Assembly: GCA_023052935.1 (NCBI GenBank)
Contig: JAJSOM010000037.1
Span: forward strand, 1-64,000
DNA from: Piezodorus guildinii
Taxonomy: Eukaryota; Arthropoda; Insecta; Hemiptera; Pentatomidae
Direction: 5' to 3'
Length of the DNA: 64,000 nt
The notes under the pieces are model-generated. The model saw only the letters and a program-made list of their open reading frames with translations, had not been told where the DNA came from and did not search any database. Numbering within the stretch: position 1 is the stretch's first letter; each line of letters opens with the position of its first letter. The position numbers and the translations under genes are program-made. This document shows positions 10,227 through 21,557 of this stretch, one piece after another.

Positions 10227-11101
10227 TTAGGTTGTGTCACATGAAATGTCCGTTTTCAAGGTAAAGGATTTTTATTCAAAATACGATATGAAAACAAGAT
10301 AATTTTATTCGAAGTATTTACCTTCTTTTTCTATACATTTTTCTTAACGTGACACCAACTTTTTTATCCACGAACTGAAAAACTCTGAGCTTTGAAGTGA
10401 AACAAAATCTGAAAACGCACTTTTCACTTGATCATCATTTTCAAAAAGTTTTCCTTTGACGAAGTTGTCTAAATTCCTGAACAGATCGTAATCTGTTGGA
10501 GACAGGTCGGAAGAATATGGTGGGTGCGGAAGAACTTCGTAGCCCAGTTCTTTCAATTTTTTCACGGTATGTTTTGAAACATGGGGTCTTGCTGCCGCTC
10601 AGTGAGATAATGAGGTACCCATGTATCGAGCTTTTTTACTTTCCCAATACACTTCAAATGTCTGGAAACGGTAGATGCACTTGCATTTAGTTGTGCTGAG
10701 AGTCCTTTAACTGTTTGGTATGGGTTTCCTTTTAATGTATGTTTGAGGACATCGTTATCTATTACGGACTATTGTCTTCCTCGGGGCGAATGGTCCGTTC
10801 ATTAACACTCCCTTCCCCAAACGCCTTGCAAATATTTCTAGCGGCCTCAGCTGCTGAATGGCCGAGTTTAAACTCGTACAAAAATATTATTCGAAAATCA
10901 CGTGTTTCCATGTTCATATTTGGAGTTATACTAAAAAGTGGGTAATAGATTGGGAAGTTGATTTTTATAATATCAAGATAGAGGATTAGTAACTGTTTAC
11001 TTTAAATATTTTAACATTCGGAAGAAAACAACAGGGACCTGCAAAATCCTATATGTATTTCAGAAACTATAAAAACGGACATTTCATGTGAAACAACACA
11101 A
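10227..11101 (-). mobile_element. Mariner-like element, internally deleted (copy 1)
   Basis: Terminal inverted repeats TTAGGTTGTGTCACATGAAA and its near-complement at 11075-11101 are flanked by TA (10225-10226 and 11102-11103). The minus-strand remnant encodes a mariner C-terminus: LKELGYEVLPHPPYSSDLSP with TDYDLF, then FSSWIKKLVSR. The N-terminal helix-turn-helix part (AAEAARNICKAFGEG in sister copies) is also present but frame-broken. The middle of the transposase, with the first two catalytic aspartates, is deleted. The junction is the same as in copies 3 and 4: the sequence jumps to ARPHVSKHT. It is about 0.88 kb, against about 1.3 kb for full mariners, and is non-autonomous. Confidence 0.9.
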
Positions 11102-11103
11102 TA

Positions 11104-11499
11104 TTTTTTTTTCTACCAGTATTACACTTTTAAAATAAAATTAAATAGGAAAAAATAATAATAAAAAATATAAAACTAGTATGGTTCCAATCAGTTTGAT
11201 TATTTTATGTTCTGTGGTGAAATTTCCCGTTCTATTGTTACCAATATAGTCCAATTGCTAAACAATCTAGTTTCATTGCTCTATAAAAGGTGACTGCTTC
11301 TCGGATGAAATGGCTTATGTGGTAGTTCCAATCAATTTTGTCGCTAGGAAACCTCTATTCCTGATGTTTTTATCAATGTTCAATATAACATAAAATAGAA
11401 TAATAGTGTTTTTATCAAATTATCGAAGAAAAAAAACTATATCTATATTTTATTAAAAATGTGATTAATTACAGTCATTAAACATATTAGAACATTAAA
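11104..11499. other. Unannotated AT-rich stretch
   Basis: No gene or known repeat recognised. Confidence 0.4.
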
Positions 11500-11860
11500 A
11501 CGACGTTAAAAAGAAAATTTAATATATCGGCATTTCAGGTCTATCAGGCTGTTTTAGTCAGAATGAAACCTATATGATATGAAAGCCGGTTAAATTTTAT
11601 ACAGAATTGGCGAGTTTATCAAAATCGTTAGAGATGTTTCTGAAAAAAAAAAGTAGATTGTATAAATTGGATATTCTAGTTGGCCGATTTTGATGAAAAT
11701 GTTGCTGTAAAATCTGGGACTTATTTATATATTTCTGACTTATATATTTAAAATGGAATTTCAGAACATGAAATGTCTTCGAGCCAGACATACCACACAC
11801 ATACAAATCTTTTTTTCGAGACTCAATCATTTGGACACAGGCAGCCCTAAAACTTTTTTA
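11500..11860 (-). repeat. Family A fragment (A6)
   Basis: TATCGGCATTTCAGGTCTAT, GAATGAAACCTATATGATAT, CGATTTTGATGAAAATGTTG and an (AC)n tract followed by TTTTTTCGAGACTCAATCAT match the left half of family A in reverse. Both ends are missing. Confidence 0.65.
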
Positions 11861-11955
11861 TTTCTGTTTATACTTATAAGAAAACAACTAAGACCTGCAA
11901 AATCCTTTGTTTATTTCAGAAACCATAAACCGGACATTTCATGTGAAACAACCTT
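11861..11955 (-). mobile_element. Solo mariner end
   Basis: AGACCTGCAAAATCCTTTGT ... GGACATTTCATGTGAAACAA reproduces the transposase-5' end of the mariner family (compare 11030-11101). No coding part or second TIR is present. Confidence 0.75.
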
Positions 11956-12007
11956 ATATTACTATTCTTAAAATATATATGTATATATAGTTAAAAAAGT
12001 TGATAAA

Positions 12008-12495
12008 TATGTAAGTGAAAGTAAAAACTGTTTTATCCTTTAGTTGTTTATAGAATTTTCTCAAAATTTATATATTCATCAAACCTAATAAGATGATATT
12101 GTTGATTTTTTCGAATGTACAAAATTAAAGGTACTTTAGGTAATGAAAGATTATAATATCGGCATTTAAGCCATATCAGGCTTTTTCAGTCAGAATGAAA
12201 CCTACCTGATATGGAATCCCATTTAATTTCACATCGACTTAGTGAGTTTAAACAAAATGGTTAGAGCTGTTTTTGAGAAAATCGTAAAATGGTTCTAATT
12301 GCAAGGTATAAAGTAGTTATTTCGGACAGCTGATTTTGATGAAAAAGTTGCTGTGATAATTTAGGGATATAATGCCCTTAAATATGAAATTTCATTTTCG
12401 TAAGATTTTTTTTTTGTGATAGACTTATTACACACACATAGATATACAATCATTTTGCATTGCGACTTGGTTATTTAGAATCAAGAGATCCTAAA
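12008..12495 (-). repeat. Family A fragment (A7)
   Basis: It begins at the terminus-like GTAAGTGAAAGTAAAAACTG, then TTTTATCCTTTAGTTG, GGCATTTAAGCCATATCAGG and CGGACAGCTGATTTTGATGA, and ends with AAGAGATCCTAAAACG. It lies head to head with A8. Confidence 0.6.
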
Positions 12496-12499
12496 ACGT

Positions 12500-13362
12500 T
12501 TTTACTTTCACTTACCTATATATGGAATATATAGTAAGAGGAAATATTGCGATGGTGAAAATTTTTGAATTCCAGTTTTCAACGGAAATACACGTTTTAG
12601 GGTCTCCTGTGTCCAAATGTCCTGCAAAAAAGTCAGTGTGTCTGTGGTAAGTCCAGTGGCGAAAACGAAAAGTCGTACAGAACTGAAATTTCATATTTAG
12701 AACAACTATACGCCCAAGATGTTACAGAAACTTTTACATCAAAATCAGTTAACCAGAGGAGCCACTTTATACTATGCATTTTGTACCTTTTTACGATTTT
12801 CTCAAAAACGGCTTCAACTATTTTGATTAAGCTCGCTATGTTGATGTAAAATATAATTAGCTTTCATATCATTTATAGGAAATAGTTTGACAGGGCTTAA
12901 ACGCCGAAATATCAAAATGTATTTCTCTAAAGTTGCTTTGCTTTTGTAGTTTTTATAAAATTAACCATATCATCTGATTAGCAAATCTAAAAAACAGGTA
13001 TATATATAAGTTGAACGAATTTGATAACCAACTAAAAGAGATAACTGCTAAAAATTTTTTCAATGCAATTCTTTGTTTTTGAACATAAGAAGAGTAATAT
13101 ACATGTATAATATACCGTTGGAATGCCAAAGGCTTTAGAAAAATATAATCTTATACATACTATTGTAAAAGTTAATGGAGAGTGATGAAATGCCGATAAA
13201 ACAAACTTATTGTCGTAGATTATTTAATAAAACACATGTTTCTTTTAAAATCCAAAGTAAACAATTCTTTAACAATTTATTTTCGTTTCTGAATTTTTTT
13301 AAAAGTTCTAAAATTGATATAAAAACAGAGGTAAGTGAAAGTCGAATATTGATTTTTTTCCA
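12500..13362 (+). repeat. Family A element, full length (copy A8)
   Basis: Left end ACTTTCACTTACCTATATAT; right end GAGGTAAGTGAAAGTCGAAT. The length is about 0.86 kb. The complete internal order is present: GCGATGGTGAAAATTTTTG, ACACGTTTTAGGGTCTCC, CAACTATACGCCCAAGATGT, AATAGTTTGACAGGGCTTAA, AGAGATAACTGC, AATATACCGTTGGAA and GAGAGTGATGAAATGCC. The inverted termini are ACTTTCACTTACC and GGTAAGTGAAAGT. No protein is recognised. Confidence 0.8.
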
Positions 13363-13374
13363 GTGAAAACTTGA

Positions 13375-13440
13375 AGTCAATAATTTCCACGTTTGCAATA
13401 CTTTCTGTTACTATATATTTCACGTATATAGAAAGTTAGA
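13375..13440 (-). repeat. Family A left-end remnant
   Basis: GCAATACTTTCTGTTACTAT followed by ATATTTCACGTATATAGAAA is a reversed family A left end. It directly follows A8. Confidence 0.5.
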
Positions 13441-13493
13441 AAACAAACACTCTAAAATGAATTGTCAAAAGCCTTTCTATCACTCGTAATATA

Positions 13494-14290
13494 TTGGGTT
13501 GTTTTACATGAAATGCCCGTTTTAATAGTATCTGAAATACATAAAGGATTTTGCAGGTCTCTGTTGTTTTCTTCCGAATATTTACATATTAAAAAAAAAA
13601 AAAAGCTTATAGCTTCACATTCAATTACCCACTTTTTAGTATACCTCCAAATATGAACATAAAAACACACGATTTTCGAGTAATATTTTTGTACGAGTTT
13701 AAACTCGGCCGTTCAGCAGCTGAGGCCGCTAGAAATATTTGAAAGGCGTTTGGGAAAGGGAGTGTTAATGAATGGACCATTCGCCGTTGGTTTGCCAAGT
13801 TTTCAGCTGGGGATACCGACTTGGAAAACTTGCCCCGAGGAAGACCTCCGTCCGTAATAGACAACGATGTCCTGAAACATACAGTAGAGGGAAACCCCTA
13901 CCAAACAGTTAAAGGAATCTCACCACAACAAAATGCAAGCACAAAACATACCGTGCAAAAATTGAAAGAACTGGGCTACGAAGTTCTTCCGCACCCACCA
14001 TATTCTCCCGACTTGTCTCCAACAGATTACCACCTGTTCAGGAATTTAGACAACTTCGTCAAAGTAAAACTTTTTGAAAATGATGATCAAGTGAAAAGTG
14101 CGTTTCAGATTTTGTTTCACTTCAAAGCTCAGAGTTTTTCAGTTCGGGGATAAAAAAGTTGGCGTCACGTTGGGAAAAATGTGTAGAAAAAGAAGGCAAA
14201 TACTTCGAATAAAATTATCTTGTTTTCATATCGTATTTTTAATAAAAGTCCTTTACCTTAAAAACGGGCATTTCATGTGACACAACCCAA
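13494..14290 (+). mobile_element. Mariner-like element, internally deleted (copy 2)
   Basis: Inverted termini TTGGGTTGTTTTACATGAAA and TTTCATGTGACACAACCCAA are flanked by TA (13492-13493 and 14291-14292). The plus strand encodes the N-terminal part (KFSAGDTDLENLPRGRPPSV, then NDVLKHTVEGNPYQTVKG), then jumps to KHTVQKLKELGYEVLPHPPY and PDLSPTDYHLF. The third catalytic Asp (PTDYH) is kept; the first two Asp and the DNARPH motif are gone. The deletion junction differs from copies 1, 3 and 4. A 1-base frameshift follows VKSAF. Length 797 bp. Confidence 0.92.
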
Positions 14291-14292
14291 TA

Positions 14293-14870
14293 GCTTGAAA
14301 AGTACATTTTCATCCAGAGTTGAGAGACATTTTAGGCTTTTAATGTTGTTCATTTACATTTGAGAGTATACAAACGGGACATATAATTAGATTATTTACC
14401 TATTTAAATATTACCCGGATATTAATTCCAGTTATATTAGGCAGGTGACGAAGTGTGACAGGGAGTGAACGAGTCATTTCCATAGTGACATCCCTTCCAA
14501 TCTGCATAATTGCCCAGCTTCAGACAAGTTAATAATATATGCCATACATTAAACCTGCTTCATTGATCCATAACAAGGTTAATCCATAACCAAGTCAAAG
14601 GTATTCTTAATATCTTCAAAGAAATGGTTTTATTTGAAATGAACAAATATCTTACTAAAACCTTTTATATTGTTTTTTGTTAACATTCCGCACTAATGAA
14701 CTAATGAAGACCCACAATGTGACAAGTTTCTATAACATGTGCGGTATTTCGTTTTTTTTTCGGTGACTAGGTACTTCAAGATTTTCTCCTTTTGATTTAT
14801 TATTCTCAAGAATGAACCTATGTAATAAAAAAAAAGTAGCCCTACCTCTTAAAACATGAGGGCTTACGTT

Positions 14871-14872
<2 letters not shown>
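14293..14872. other. Unannotated stretch
   Basis: No gene or repeat recognised. Confidence 0.4.

Positions 14873-14947
<75 letters not shown>
14873..14947. repeat. (TA)n microsatellite
   Basis: About 37 TA units, directly followed by the hAT-like terminus CAGAGATGGGCAAA. Confidence 0.97.
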
Positions 14948-14952
<5 letters not shown>

Positions 14953-15160
14953 ATGGGCAAAATCGCATTCGGATATACGAAAAAGAATACGAATGCATTC
15001 GCATTCCGAAAAAATATACGAATACGAATATACTCACAGATGTAGACAGGTATACGCCTGAATTTCACAGGTATGCAAAGGGATACGGTCATATTCCACT
15101 GGTGTGGGCCGTATCCACTGGTCTAAAAGCGTATACGGGCCTGTGTACAAGTCATTATTA
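14948..15160 (+). mobile_element. hAT-like terminal fragment (copy H1)
   Basis: It begins CAGAGATGGGCAAAATCGCA, a terminus of the CAG-nnATGGGCAAA type seen in many hAT elements. GAATACGAATGCATTCGCAT and TATACGCCTGAATTTCACAG follow. The same sequence occurs reversed at 24320-24624. The second TIR and a transposase are not seen. Confidence 0.6.
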
Positions 15161-16081
15161 TTTAACATTTTTTGTAAAATCTGTAGCTTTATAACGGTCT
15201 ATTATGCTTTTCTAATATGCGAATAGAAAAATAATAACCTGGAAAAAGTTTATTTTTAAATTCTTTATTTCTCCAGTTAATTTAAGTTTCTTTAATATTT
15301 ATCCATTTATTCTTAACACTAGCAACAAGAAATGGTGAGATAGTTAAAATAAAGAAAATTAACAATAAAAAAGGTATTTTTTTATTTCATCAGAATAAAC
15401 TTAAATCTATAGATTTAAAAGTGAATATGTAACAATTAATGATATAGATATTAATAATTATTTCATATTCATTTTTATTCGCGCTTTACTTCACTTCATT
15501 ATAACCAATTATTTTTGTTATTATTATTTTTTTTATACTACTTTAGTTTTTGGATATACTACATTCATTTTCATAGGAAATAGAAACAGGGTCATGAATT
15601 ATTTTCTAAAATTGCCTCTACGGCAAAGGGTAATCCTAGTCCATTTAGATTTTTTTACACTCTATTGTGAAAATTGTTTAGTTTTTTTAAAATTAATTTA
15701 GGGACTTCCTTCTGCTTTTGAGTCTTGCAATATTTTCTAAGAAGTTTGTCACATATTTAGCATCTTTTAATAGGCTCAAAGTCCCAGGGCAGGTATCATG
15801 GTAAAATTCCCGATGGTAAAGTTCCCGATGTCCCGTGGTTCTGAGGCGGCTTTTTATTACCTCTTATCTTCAAACAAAGAACATTGAAAAAAGAATTATA
15901 CTGAATTTCGATTAAAGCATTTATTTTAGATCAAATTACGGTAATTATTCCGAAGTGTCACTTCTGTTGACAAGTGGGCGTGGCCCTACTTATCCCTTGT
16001 GCACAGCTATGGTTACCTTACACTGCCCGCCTTTTTACGGAGGGGTATCGTTACCCCCACCACACTACCCATTTCCCCTAC
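15161..16081. other. Unannotated stretch with short repeats
   Basis: No gene recognised. It contains GCGCTTTACTTCACTTCATT at about 15481-15500, also found at about 23803. TTCCGAAGTGTCACTTCTGT near 15950 occurs in reverse near 23668. A short direct repeat, CATGGTAAAATTCCCGATGG then TAAAGTTCCCGATG, lies near 15798-15830. These may be remnants of an unnamed repeat shared with 23.6-23.9 kb. Confidence 0.35.
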
Positions 16082-16310
16082 TTTTTGAATTTCCCGCAAT
16101 TATACGTTCACCCCCAGCCTCCTATTGTTTGAATTACCCGCGTCTCCCCACCTCTCAACTTACTCCACTTACTTGTGCAATTTACTTTTTGAATTTCCCG
16201 CGATTATACGTTCACACCGAACATCCTATTTTTTGAATTTCCCGCTAATAGATCATCTCCCACTGCACAATTTTTTAAATAACCCGCGTCTACCCACTAT
16301 TCAACTAATA
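16082..16310. repeat. ~104-bp tandem repeat
   Basis: TTTTTGAATTTCCCGCAATT ATACGTTCAC at 16082 recurs at 16186 (period 104). A partial third unit (AATTTCCCGCTAATAG, AACCCGCGTCTACCCAC) follows. Small frames across it are by-products of the repeat. Confidence 0.7.
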
Positions 16311-16563
16311 CTTCCTTTCATCTTCCTTCCCTAATTTAACTTCTGTAAACTCTTAATATCCCTTGCTATAAATATTAATAAAATAAAATATTGCTATAAT
16401 TTTAATTAAAAATACTGGTGCTACATTACTGACGTTAGTGGCTTTTTACATAAATTGATCTATATAAGTAATAAATCAATGCATATTTAACAATCAATTA
16501 ATTAATTGACCATATAAAGATTTAATTATTCATTAAATGGTTGGTAAATAAATATGAAGAATC

Positions 16564-16689
16564 AGATGGTCGGGTGGCAGTCATAAAATACTAGAAATAG
16601 AGAAAAAAAAAATTTATTATTCTGGATAGATGTGAATAGTTTTAAACAAAATATTTTCTTATGTTCTACGACCGCCATTTCAACCATCT
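16564..16689. mobile_element. MITE-like inverted repeat (family B, copy 3)
   Basis: GATGGTCGGGTGGCAGTCAT at the left and GACCGCCATTTCAACCATCT at the right are diverged inverted complements. They resemble the ends of the element at 1256-1401. There is no coding content. Confidence 0.45.
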
Positions 16690-17255
16690 TATACTTCATA
16701 CATGTAATTACTCCATATAAACTTAATATTTATTACCTAATATTTTCACCAAAAAGCATTATTTATAATTGGCTAAGCTGTAACCAGAAAATTTCCATGC
16801 GCAATAAAATATGTGAAAGTCCATAGAGGGTCGGAATGACAATTAGACTATTACATTTTAAAAGGTACTCGCCAGGGATTAAAGAATGTGTGTGTTGACA
16901 TAATATAAAGGTAATAAATGTTAAATTTCGGTAAGAGTAATTTCCTAAGCCTATGAAAAAATGTATAAAACCTATGAAATGGAATATGGAAAATGCCATA
17001 TAACTGCAAGTTGAAATATCTGGTGAGCCAAATATAGTGGCCATCCTAAGGGAAAGAAGACTGGATTAACTTGGGCCCAACCCAAGTAGGGGTGCAAGAT
17101 GAGAGGCAATCAAAGTGAATCTGAAAGAAGGATAAACAGAACAACGTGAAACAGGTGAAAACAAAAACATCCATCAACCAGTTTGGGGCGTAATTAATTA
17201 GAACTGACGAATAATTTAGCTGTTTATTGCAATAAACAATAAGAAATGTTTTGTT
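16690..17255. other. Unannotated stretch
   Basis: No gene or known repeat recognised. Confidence 0.4.
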
Positions 17256-17257
17256 TA

Positions 17258-17420
17258 ACGTTAAAAGGTGGTCCCGAGCCTCTGCAATGTCAGGTACTCG
17301 TTAAAGATCCCTATCCTAATAAAACCTGGATAGGCAAAATTTAGGACTCCCACTGTAGCATCGTCCGATTAGCCATATCAGCATAAAGTGACGTTAAATA
17401 AATAAACAATAAACAATGTT
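17258..17420 (+). mobile_element. 5'-truncated SINE-2
   Basis: TGGTCCCGAGCCTCTGCAAT, CAGGTACTCGTTAAAGATCC and CTGGATAGGCAAAATTTAGG match the 3' body of the SINE at 51440-51703. It ends GACGTTAAATAAATAAACAA. The tRNA-like head is absent. Confidence 0.8.
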
Positions 17421-17564
17421 TTGTTCAATTATTTTCAAAAATGAATCTCTGCAATAGACGAAAAATTGAGGGCTTTCAAGATACGTAGAAACCGAATAAC
17501 AAAAAAATTATAATTAAGTTATCCAAATTAATCAATAACGAAAATGAGTTAATTGTCTCTAACC

Positions 17565-17825
17565 AGCTATAATCATATTCAATAGTCTCGAAGTTTTATT
17601 CGCTTTTCATCACTCTCTGTTATATTATGTACATCTTTGTAAATTAAATTTTATTTTAATTGTATCTAACCAGCTAACTCAGCTATAATCATATTCAATA
17701 GTCTCGAAGTTTTATTCGCTTTTCATCACTCTCTGTTATATTATGTACATCTTTGTAAATTAAATTTTATTTAATTCTTAAAATGTTTAACTTTGCAACA
17801 GTATATTATACATTATACTACTGCT
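17565..17825 (-). repeat. Family A fragment with a 116-bp tandem duplication
   Basis: CTTTTCATCACTCTCTGTTA and AACAGTATATTATACAT match family A in reverse. The block starting AGCTATAATCATATTCAATA at 17565 is repeated at 17681, giving a near-identical direct duplication with a period of 116 bp. Confidence 0.65.
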
Positions 17826-17837
17826 CTTCTCCTTGGT

Positions 17838-18545
17838 GTTCCTCTTCTATGGAGGGTTGGAAATGAGCATGTCAATAGGATGTATGTTCCTAGCTGCTCT
17901 CAATAGCTCCTTGCTACTGTAGTCCAACCAATCATTTATTGATTTCGAATCCGGTTCAGCCATGACCTTCCTCTGTCTTTCCTTCCTTGTAAGATGCGCT
18001 ATACCATTCCATGTTTCTCTCCTCTTAAAAGTTGTTCAAAATACTGCAACTTCCTTGATTTGGTGGTTTTGATGATCAAATAATCTTTTCCCATTCTTCT
18101 TAATACTTCAATCTTGGACACTTTACCATCAAAGGATATGTTTAGTGCCCTGCGGTTAACCACATCTCAAATGCACTGATGTTGATGATATGAGCTTCCC
18201 TCATCATCCAGGCTTCCATGTTATACAACAAATTAGAAAATACGTTAAAATTAACATTCTGGTTTGAAGTTTCAATGATAGATTTCTGTTGCAGAAATGT
18301 ATCTTCATTTTGAAATAGTCCGACCTTGCGATTCTAAATTGGATTTCTTTTAAAGTATACTCCATTCCTATTAATCTACATTCCTAGGTATTTATACTTA
18401 TGGACTCGTTCTACAGTAGTATTATTGATTGGCAGTTTTTGTTTTAAAAATGGTCAGATTTATCAATGATCAATCATGAATTTGGTCTTTTTTTCTTCAA
18501 ATCATATAACTTGCATCCTTGGTAGACCTTTCTCATGGTTCTTTG
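17838..18545 (-). pseudogene. Decayed RTE-like LINE reverse transcriptase, C-terminal part
   Basis: The minus-strand translation, with many stops and shifts, retains LQRTMRKVYQGCKLYDLKKK, TTVERVHKYKYLG, FSNLLYNMEAWMMREAHI, ISAFEMW and NMEWYSASYKEGKTEEGHG. These correspond in order to the RT thumb and C-terminal region of RTE-type non-LTR retrotransposons (YLG...LLYGxExW...R...GR). A diverged copy lies in opposite orientation at 19205-19430. Dead. Confidence 0.6.
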
Positions 18546-18569
18546 TAGACGCTGCAATGTACTAAACCA

Positions 18570-18700
18570 GTGGTTTCCAACTAGTGGTCAGCGGGCTCTA
18601 AGGGGTCATTCGTTAATAATTTTAAATTACTTCAACATAAAATATTTGTGAAGCCCCGGCTTTTAATATGGATATCACGCTCTGCGCTGACAAATTTAAC
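18570..18700 (+). mobile_element. Possible hAT-like end
   Basis: CAGTGGTTTCCAACTAGTGG TC resembles the CAGTGGTTCCCAACC-type terminus of hAT/MITE elements. The other end is not found, so this is tentative. Confidence 0.3.
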
Positions 18701-18794
18701 ATTCTAAGAGATATAATTGCTTGTTTTTATTGACATGTGCCTGCTATCATACAATCACAACCTTTATATTATCACAAAATCTTCTTCTCATTGA

Positions 18795-19200
18795 CTCTAG
18801 CGTTAACCTCCAATAAGCCCTGATAGAATGGGAAGCAGTATTGGAACGTTATATTAATGCCAGAAAAAGCGAAATTCTACATGTGGGGCGACAGCCCAAA
18901 CAAATCCACATTATGTGCAAATAGGAGGAGCTTGAAGTGGTAAATGAGTTCTCCTACCTTGGAACTGTGATCAGCGGAAATGGAAAAGTACAACCTGAAA
19001 TACCCCACAGGATAGGAAAAGCGAATAATATATACTATTCCACCAGCTAAGCAATAGCAGGAAAGAGAGAGACGTCAAGCTCCATATATTTAAATCCGGA
19101 TAAATGCCTGCTCTACTGTATGGAGCAGAGAGCTGGGTACTGTCGGACAAAAGATGTAGCCATATAACAGCAGCAGAAATGAAACAATAAGTAATCTTAT
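18795..19200 (+). pseudogene. Decayed RTE-like LINE RT fragment
   Basis: The plus-strand translation includes NARKSEILHVGRQPKQIHI, ELEVVNEFSYLGTVISGNGK, QPEIPHRIGKANNIYYSTS and YGAESWVLSDKR. This is the order YLG - EI..RI..A - YGxE(S/T)WxL typical of RTE-type RT palm/thumb regions. Several stops and a frameshift near the YKS/MPALLYG segment show it is inactive. Confidence 0.65.
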
Positions 19201-19204
19201 ATAA

Positions 19205-19811
19205 TATGATAAAGTAATATAAATCTATCATTGAAACTTCAAGCCAGAATGTTGATTTTAACTTATTTTCTAATTTGTTGACATGGTAGCCTGGATGATG
19301 AGGAAAACTCATATTATTTGTCATTTTTATATCATATCAGTGCATTTGAGATGTGGTTAACCAGAGGATACTAAACATGCCCTTGGGTGATGGGTGTCCA
19401 CCATTGAAGTATCAAGAAAAATCACTTTCCTTCTGTGACCTAATTAAAAAGGCCTGCCATTATACTTACCTTGCCTCTTATCTTTCACCCCCTACCATTA
19501 ATTCAATTGGTAACATAAAAATGAAGTTCAAGAAGCCTGATAAATCTTTCATTTATCTTTCATATGGTTTCAACAAAGGCAGGATACAAAAGTATCATCA
19601 TACCATCAGCCATATAACACTGAAATGGGGAAATGAAAAAATAAGTTTAAAACCTATAAATCAACCTAATATACTGGAAGCCAGAGGCAGGCAGGCACTG
19701 AAATATAACAAAAGGTGCAGAAACATCCAGAGAATAACTTGCAAAACAAGAAGGGATAGTATAAGGAATCAGATAATACCAGGAAGAATTTACTTTAAGG
19801 AAAATCACTGA
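19205..19811 (+). pseudogene. LINE RT remnant, including a 152-aa open frame
   Basis: Positions 19205-19430 are a plus-strand diverged copy of the RT segment at 17838-18545 (SIIETSSQNVDFNLFSNLL; VVNQRILNMPLGDGCPPLKY). The open frame 19353-19811 begins in this homologous part and runs on through sequence I cannot assign. It ends with CKTRRDSIRNQIIPGR, which vaguely recalls LINE C-termini. Probably non-functional. Confidence 0.4.
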
Positions 19812-20030
19812 ATAGAAACAGTTTATGTCATATACAGACTGTAAATAATAAAAATATGTTTAAATACAGGAACATTACAGAATAAATTACAAAGCAAATT
19901 CAATGTGATATATATACAATAAATTAACCCATTGTACATGAATTTGTTATAAAGAATAACAATACAAATCAAAGCATATTGAACAAAACTACTTATAGTT
20001 ATTATAGAGTAGCATATTACAAATGACGTG

Positions 20031-20061
<31 letters not shown>

Positions 20062-20198
20062 GTCCTAATAGTCAACTATAAACGTTTAATATAAAATTAT
20101 ATAAATCTAATTAAGATAAAACTTAATGAAATACATACAAATTTAGTTTATTGATGATAAACAAATATAAATTTGAACTAATAATAATAATTTAAATA

Positions 20199-20725
20199 CA
20201 GTAGCTCACAGTGAAAATGATACACCATACAAATTTCACAAAATGTTCGTTTATTATGTACAATAATAATTTTTTTAAAAGAAGGTTCTCCCTAAAATAT
20301 TACACATTTTATCAAGAAAAAAATAAATATCTCTCTTGAACAATAATCAATAATGCCTGAGTATAAAAATAAAAAATGAAATTCCAGACCTCACAGTGAA
20401 AATGATACACTTTAATAAAATTCAATTTCATAGTAATTTTATATAACTTTAATATCTTGTTGGAAGTCCTTTGTTGTTGATTACTTCTCTTAAGCGGTTT
20501 GGCATGGATTCCACAAGTTTTTGGGTAAAATCCGGGGTAATTTTCTCCCATTCTTCCAAGAGTGCCTTTTTTAGATTTTCTTTGTTTGTAATATTATGTT
20601 TTCAAATTTGTCTCCAATTTTGCCCACAAATGTTCAATGATATTTAAATAGGGATGACCGCAGGTGTCCCAGTCTTTCACTATCAACGAAGAATGCTTGG
20701 GGTATAATGAGTTCTCTTTCTCTTA
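20199..20725 (-). mobile_element. Tc1-like transposon end with transposase C-terminus
   Basis: The terminus CAGTAGCTCACAGTGAAAAT at 20199 is preceded by TA. The 20-mer TCACAGTGAAAATGATACAC occurs at 20206-20225 and again at 20391-20410, in the same orientation, 185 bp apart. This paired arrangement is known for IR/DR-type Tc1 elements. The minus-strand coding remnant is HPYLNIIEHLWAKLETNLK, then (after a frameshift) ALLEEWEKITPDFTQKLVES and MPNRLREVINNKGLPTRY, stop at 20449-20451. These fit the last ~70 residues of Tc1-family DD34E transposases. The rest of the element and the second terminus are missing. Confidence 0.85.
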
Positions 20726-21179
20726 CCGTTGTGTACCGACTCCAATGAAAATTCAACCCCCCTTTAACTACTTATTTCTATTGTTTATTCAATAAAATAT
20801 TCTATATATTTAATAGGATGCTCCTAAATTTTTATTTTAAGGGAAGAATCTAAATTAATAAACCATTGGTAAGATTCTCAATACTTGTGTTACTTTAAGG
20901 ATCAAGGATACCATTGAAAAATGCTAATCAATTTTTTCATAACTAGAATCTTTTCTCATGAAAATAATTAGAAAAGTCTTTATAAAACTTTTATTTTAAA
21001 ATTTTGATAAATCAGTCCATTTAAACAAAAAATCAAACCCTGCCTACAAGTAATATCTCATGGACGATGAGGCATTATTCCTTGCATAGGTAGCTCCTCA
21101 ATTTACATGTCATGTTAGGAAGAAATGTTATTTATGGATGGAATTAAAAATGCTAATCAATAAAAATGTTTGGAATAGA
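20726..21179. other. Unannotated stretch
   Basis: No gene or repeat recognised. Confidence 0.4.
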
Positions 21180-21275
21180 CAATCTTTTATTTCACAAATA
21201 ATACATTCAAGTCTTCTTCTTGGAGCCTCCTGGCAGCCTCCACATCCAGCAATCATTCCAGTGGGTTGTTCTGAG
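21180..21275 (-). other. Possible terminal exon
   Basis: On the minus strand, TTTATTTCTCAG is a fair acceptor. It is followed by an open stretch (TGMIAGCGGCQEAPRRRLEC IICEIKD) and AATAAA at 21186-21191. It is downstream of the P-element-like pseudogene in the same orientation. The evidence is thin and the family is unknown. Confidence 0.2.
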
Positions 21276-21557
21276 AAATAAAATAAATTAATATACATAA
21301 TATAAACTATACACATAATCATAATAATAGGTTTATAGTTCATGCAAAAATATATGGGATATAAAATACAAAAAAAATAAAACAATAAAATGGATATATA
21401 CATAATATAAAATAATGAAACGGCTAATTAGTTATAATAAAAAGCATGTTTCATGAAAAATATATTAACTATTATTAAAGAAATGGAAACTTCTTAATTG
21501 CCTCTAAACAAGGTAATTTTGTTGTTGAACTGCCTTACACTCACCCCTTGGGCCACT

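Noticed and set aside
14856..15194. 112-residue frame rich in Tyr-Ile repeats
   Set aside because: It is the translation of the (TA)n array plus a hAT-like end; the same artefact appears at 36715-37212 and 43645-43827.
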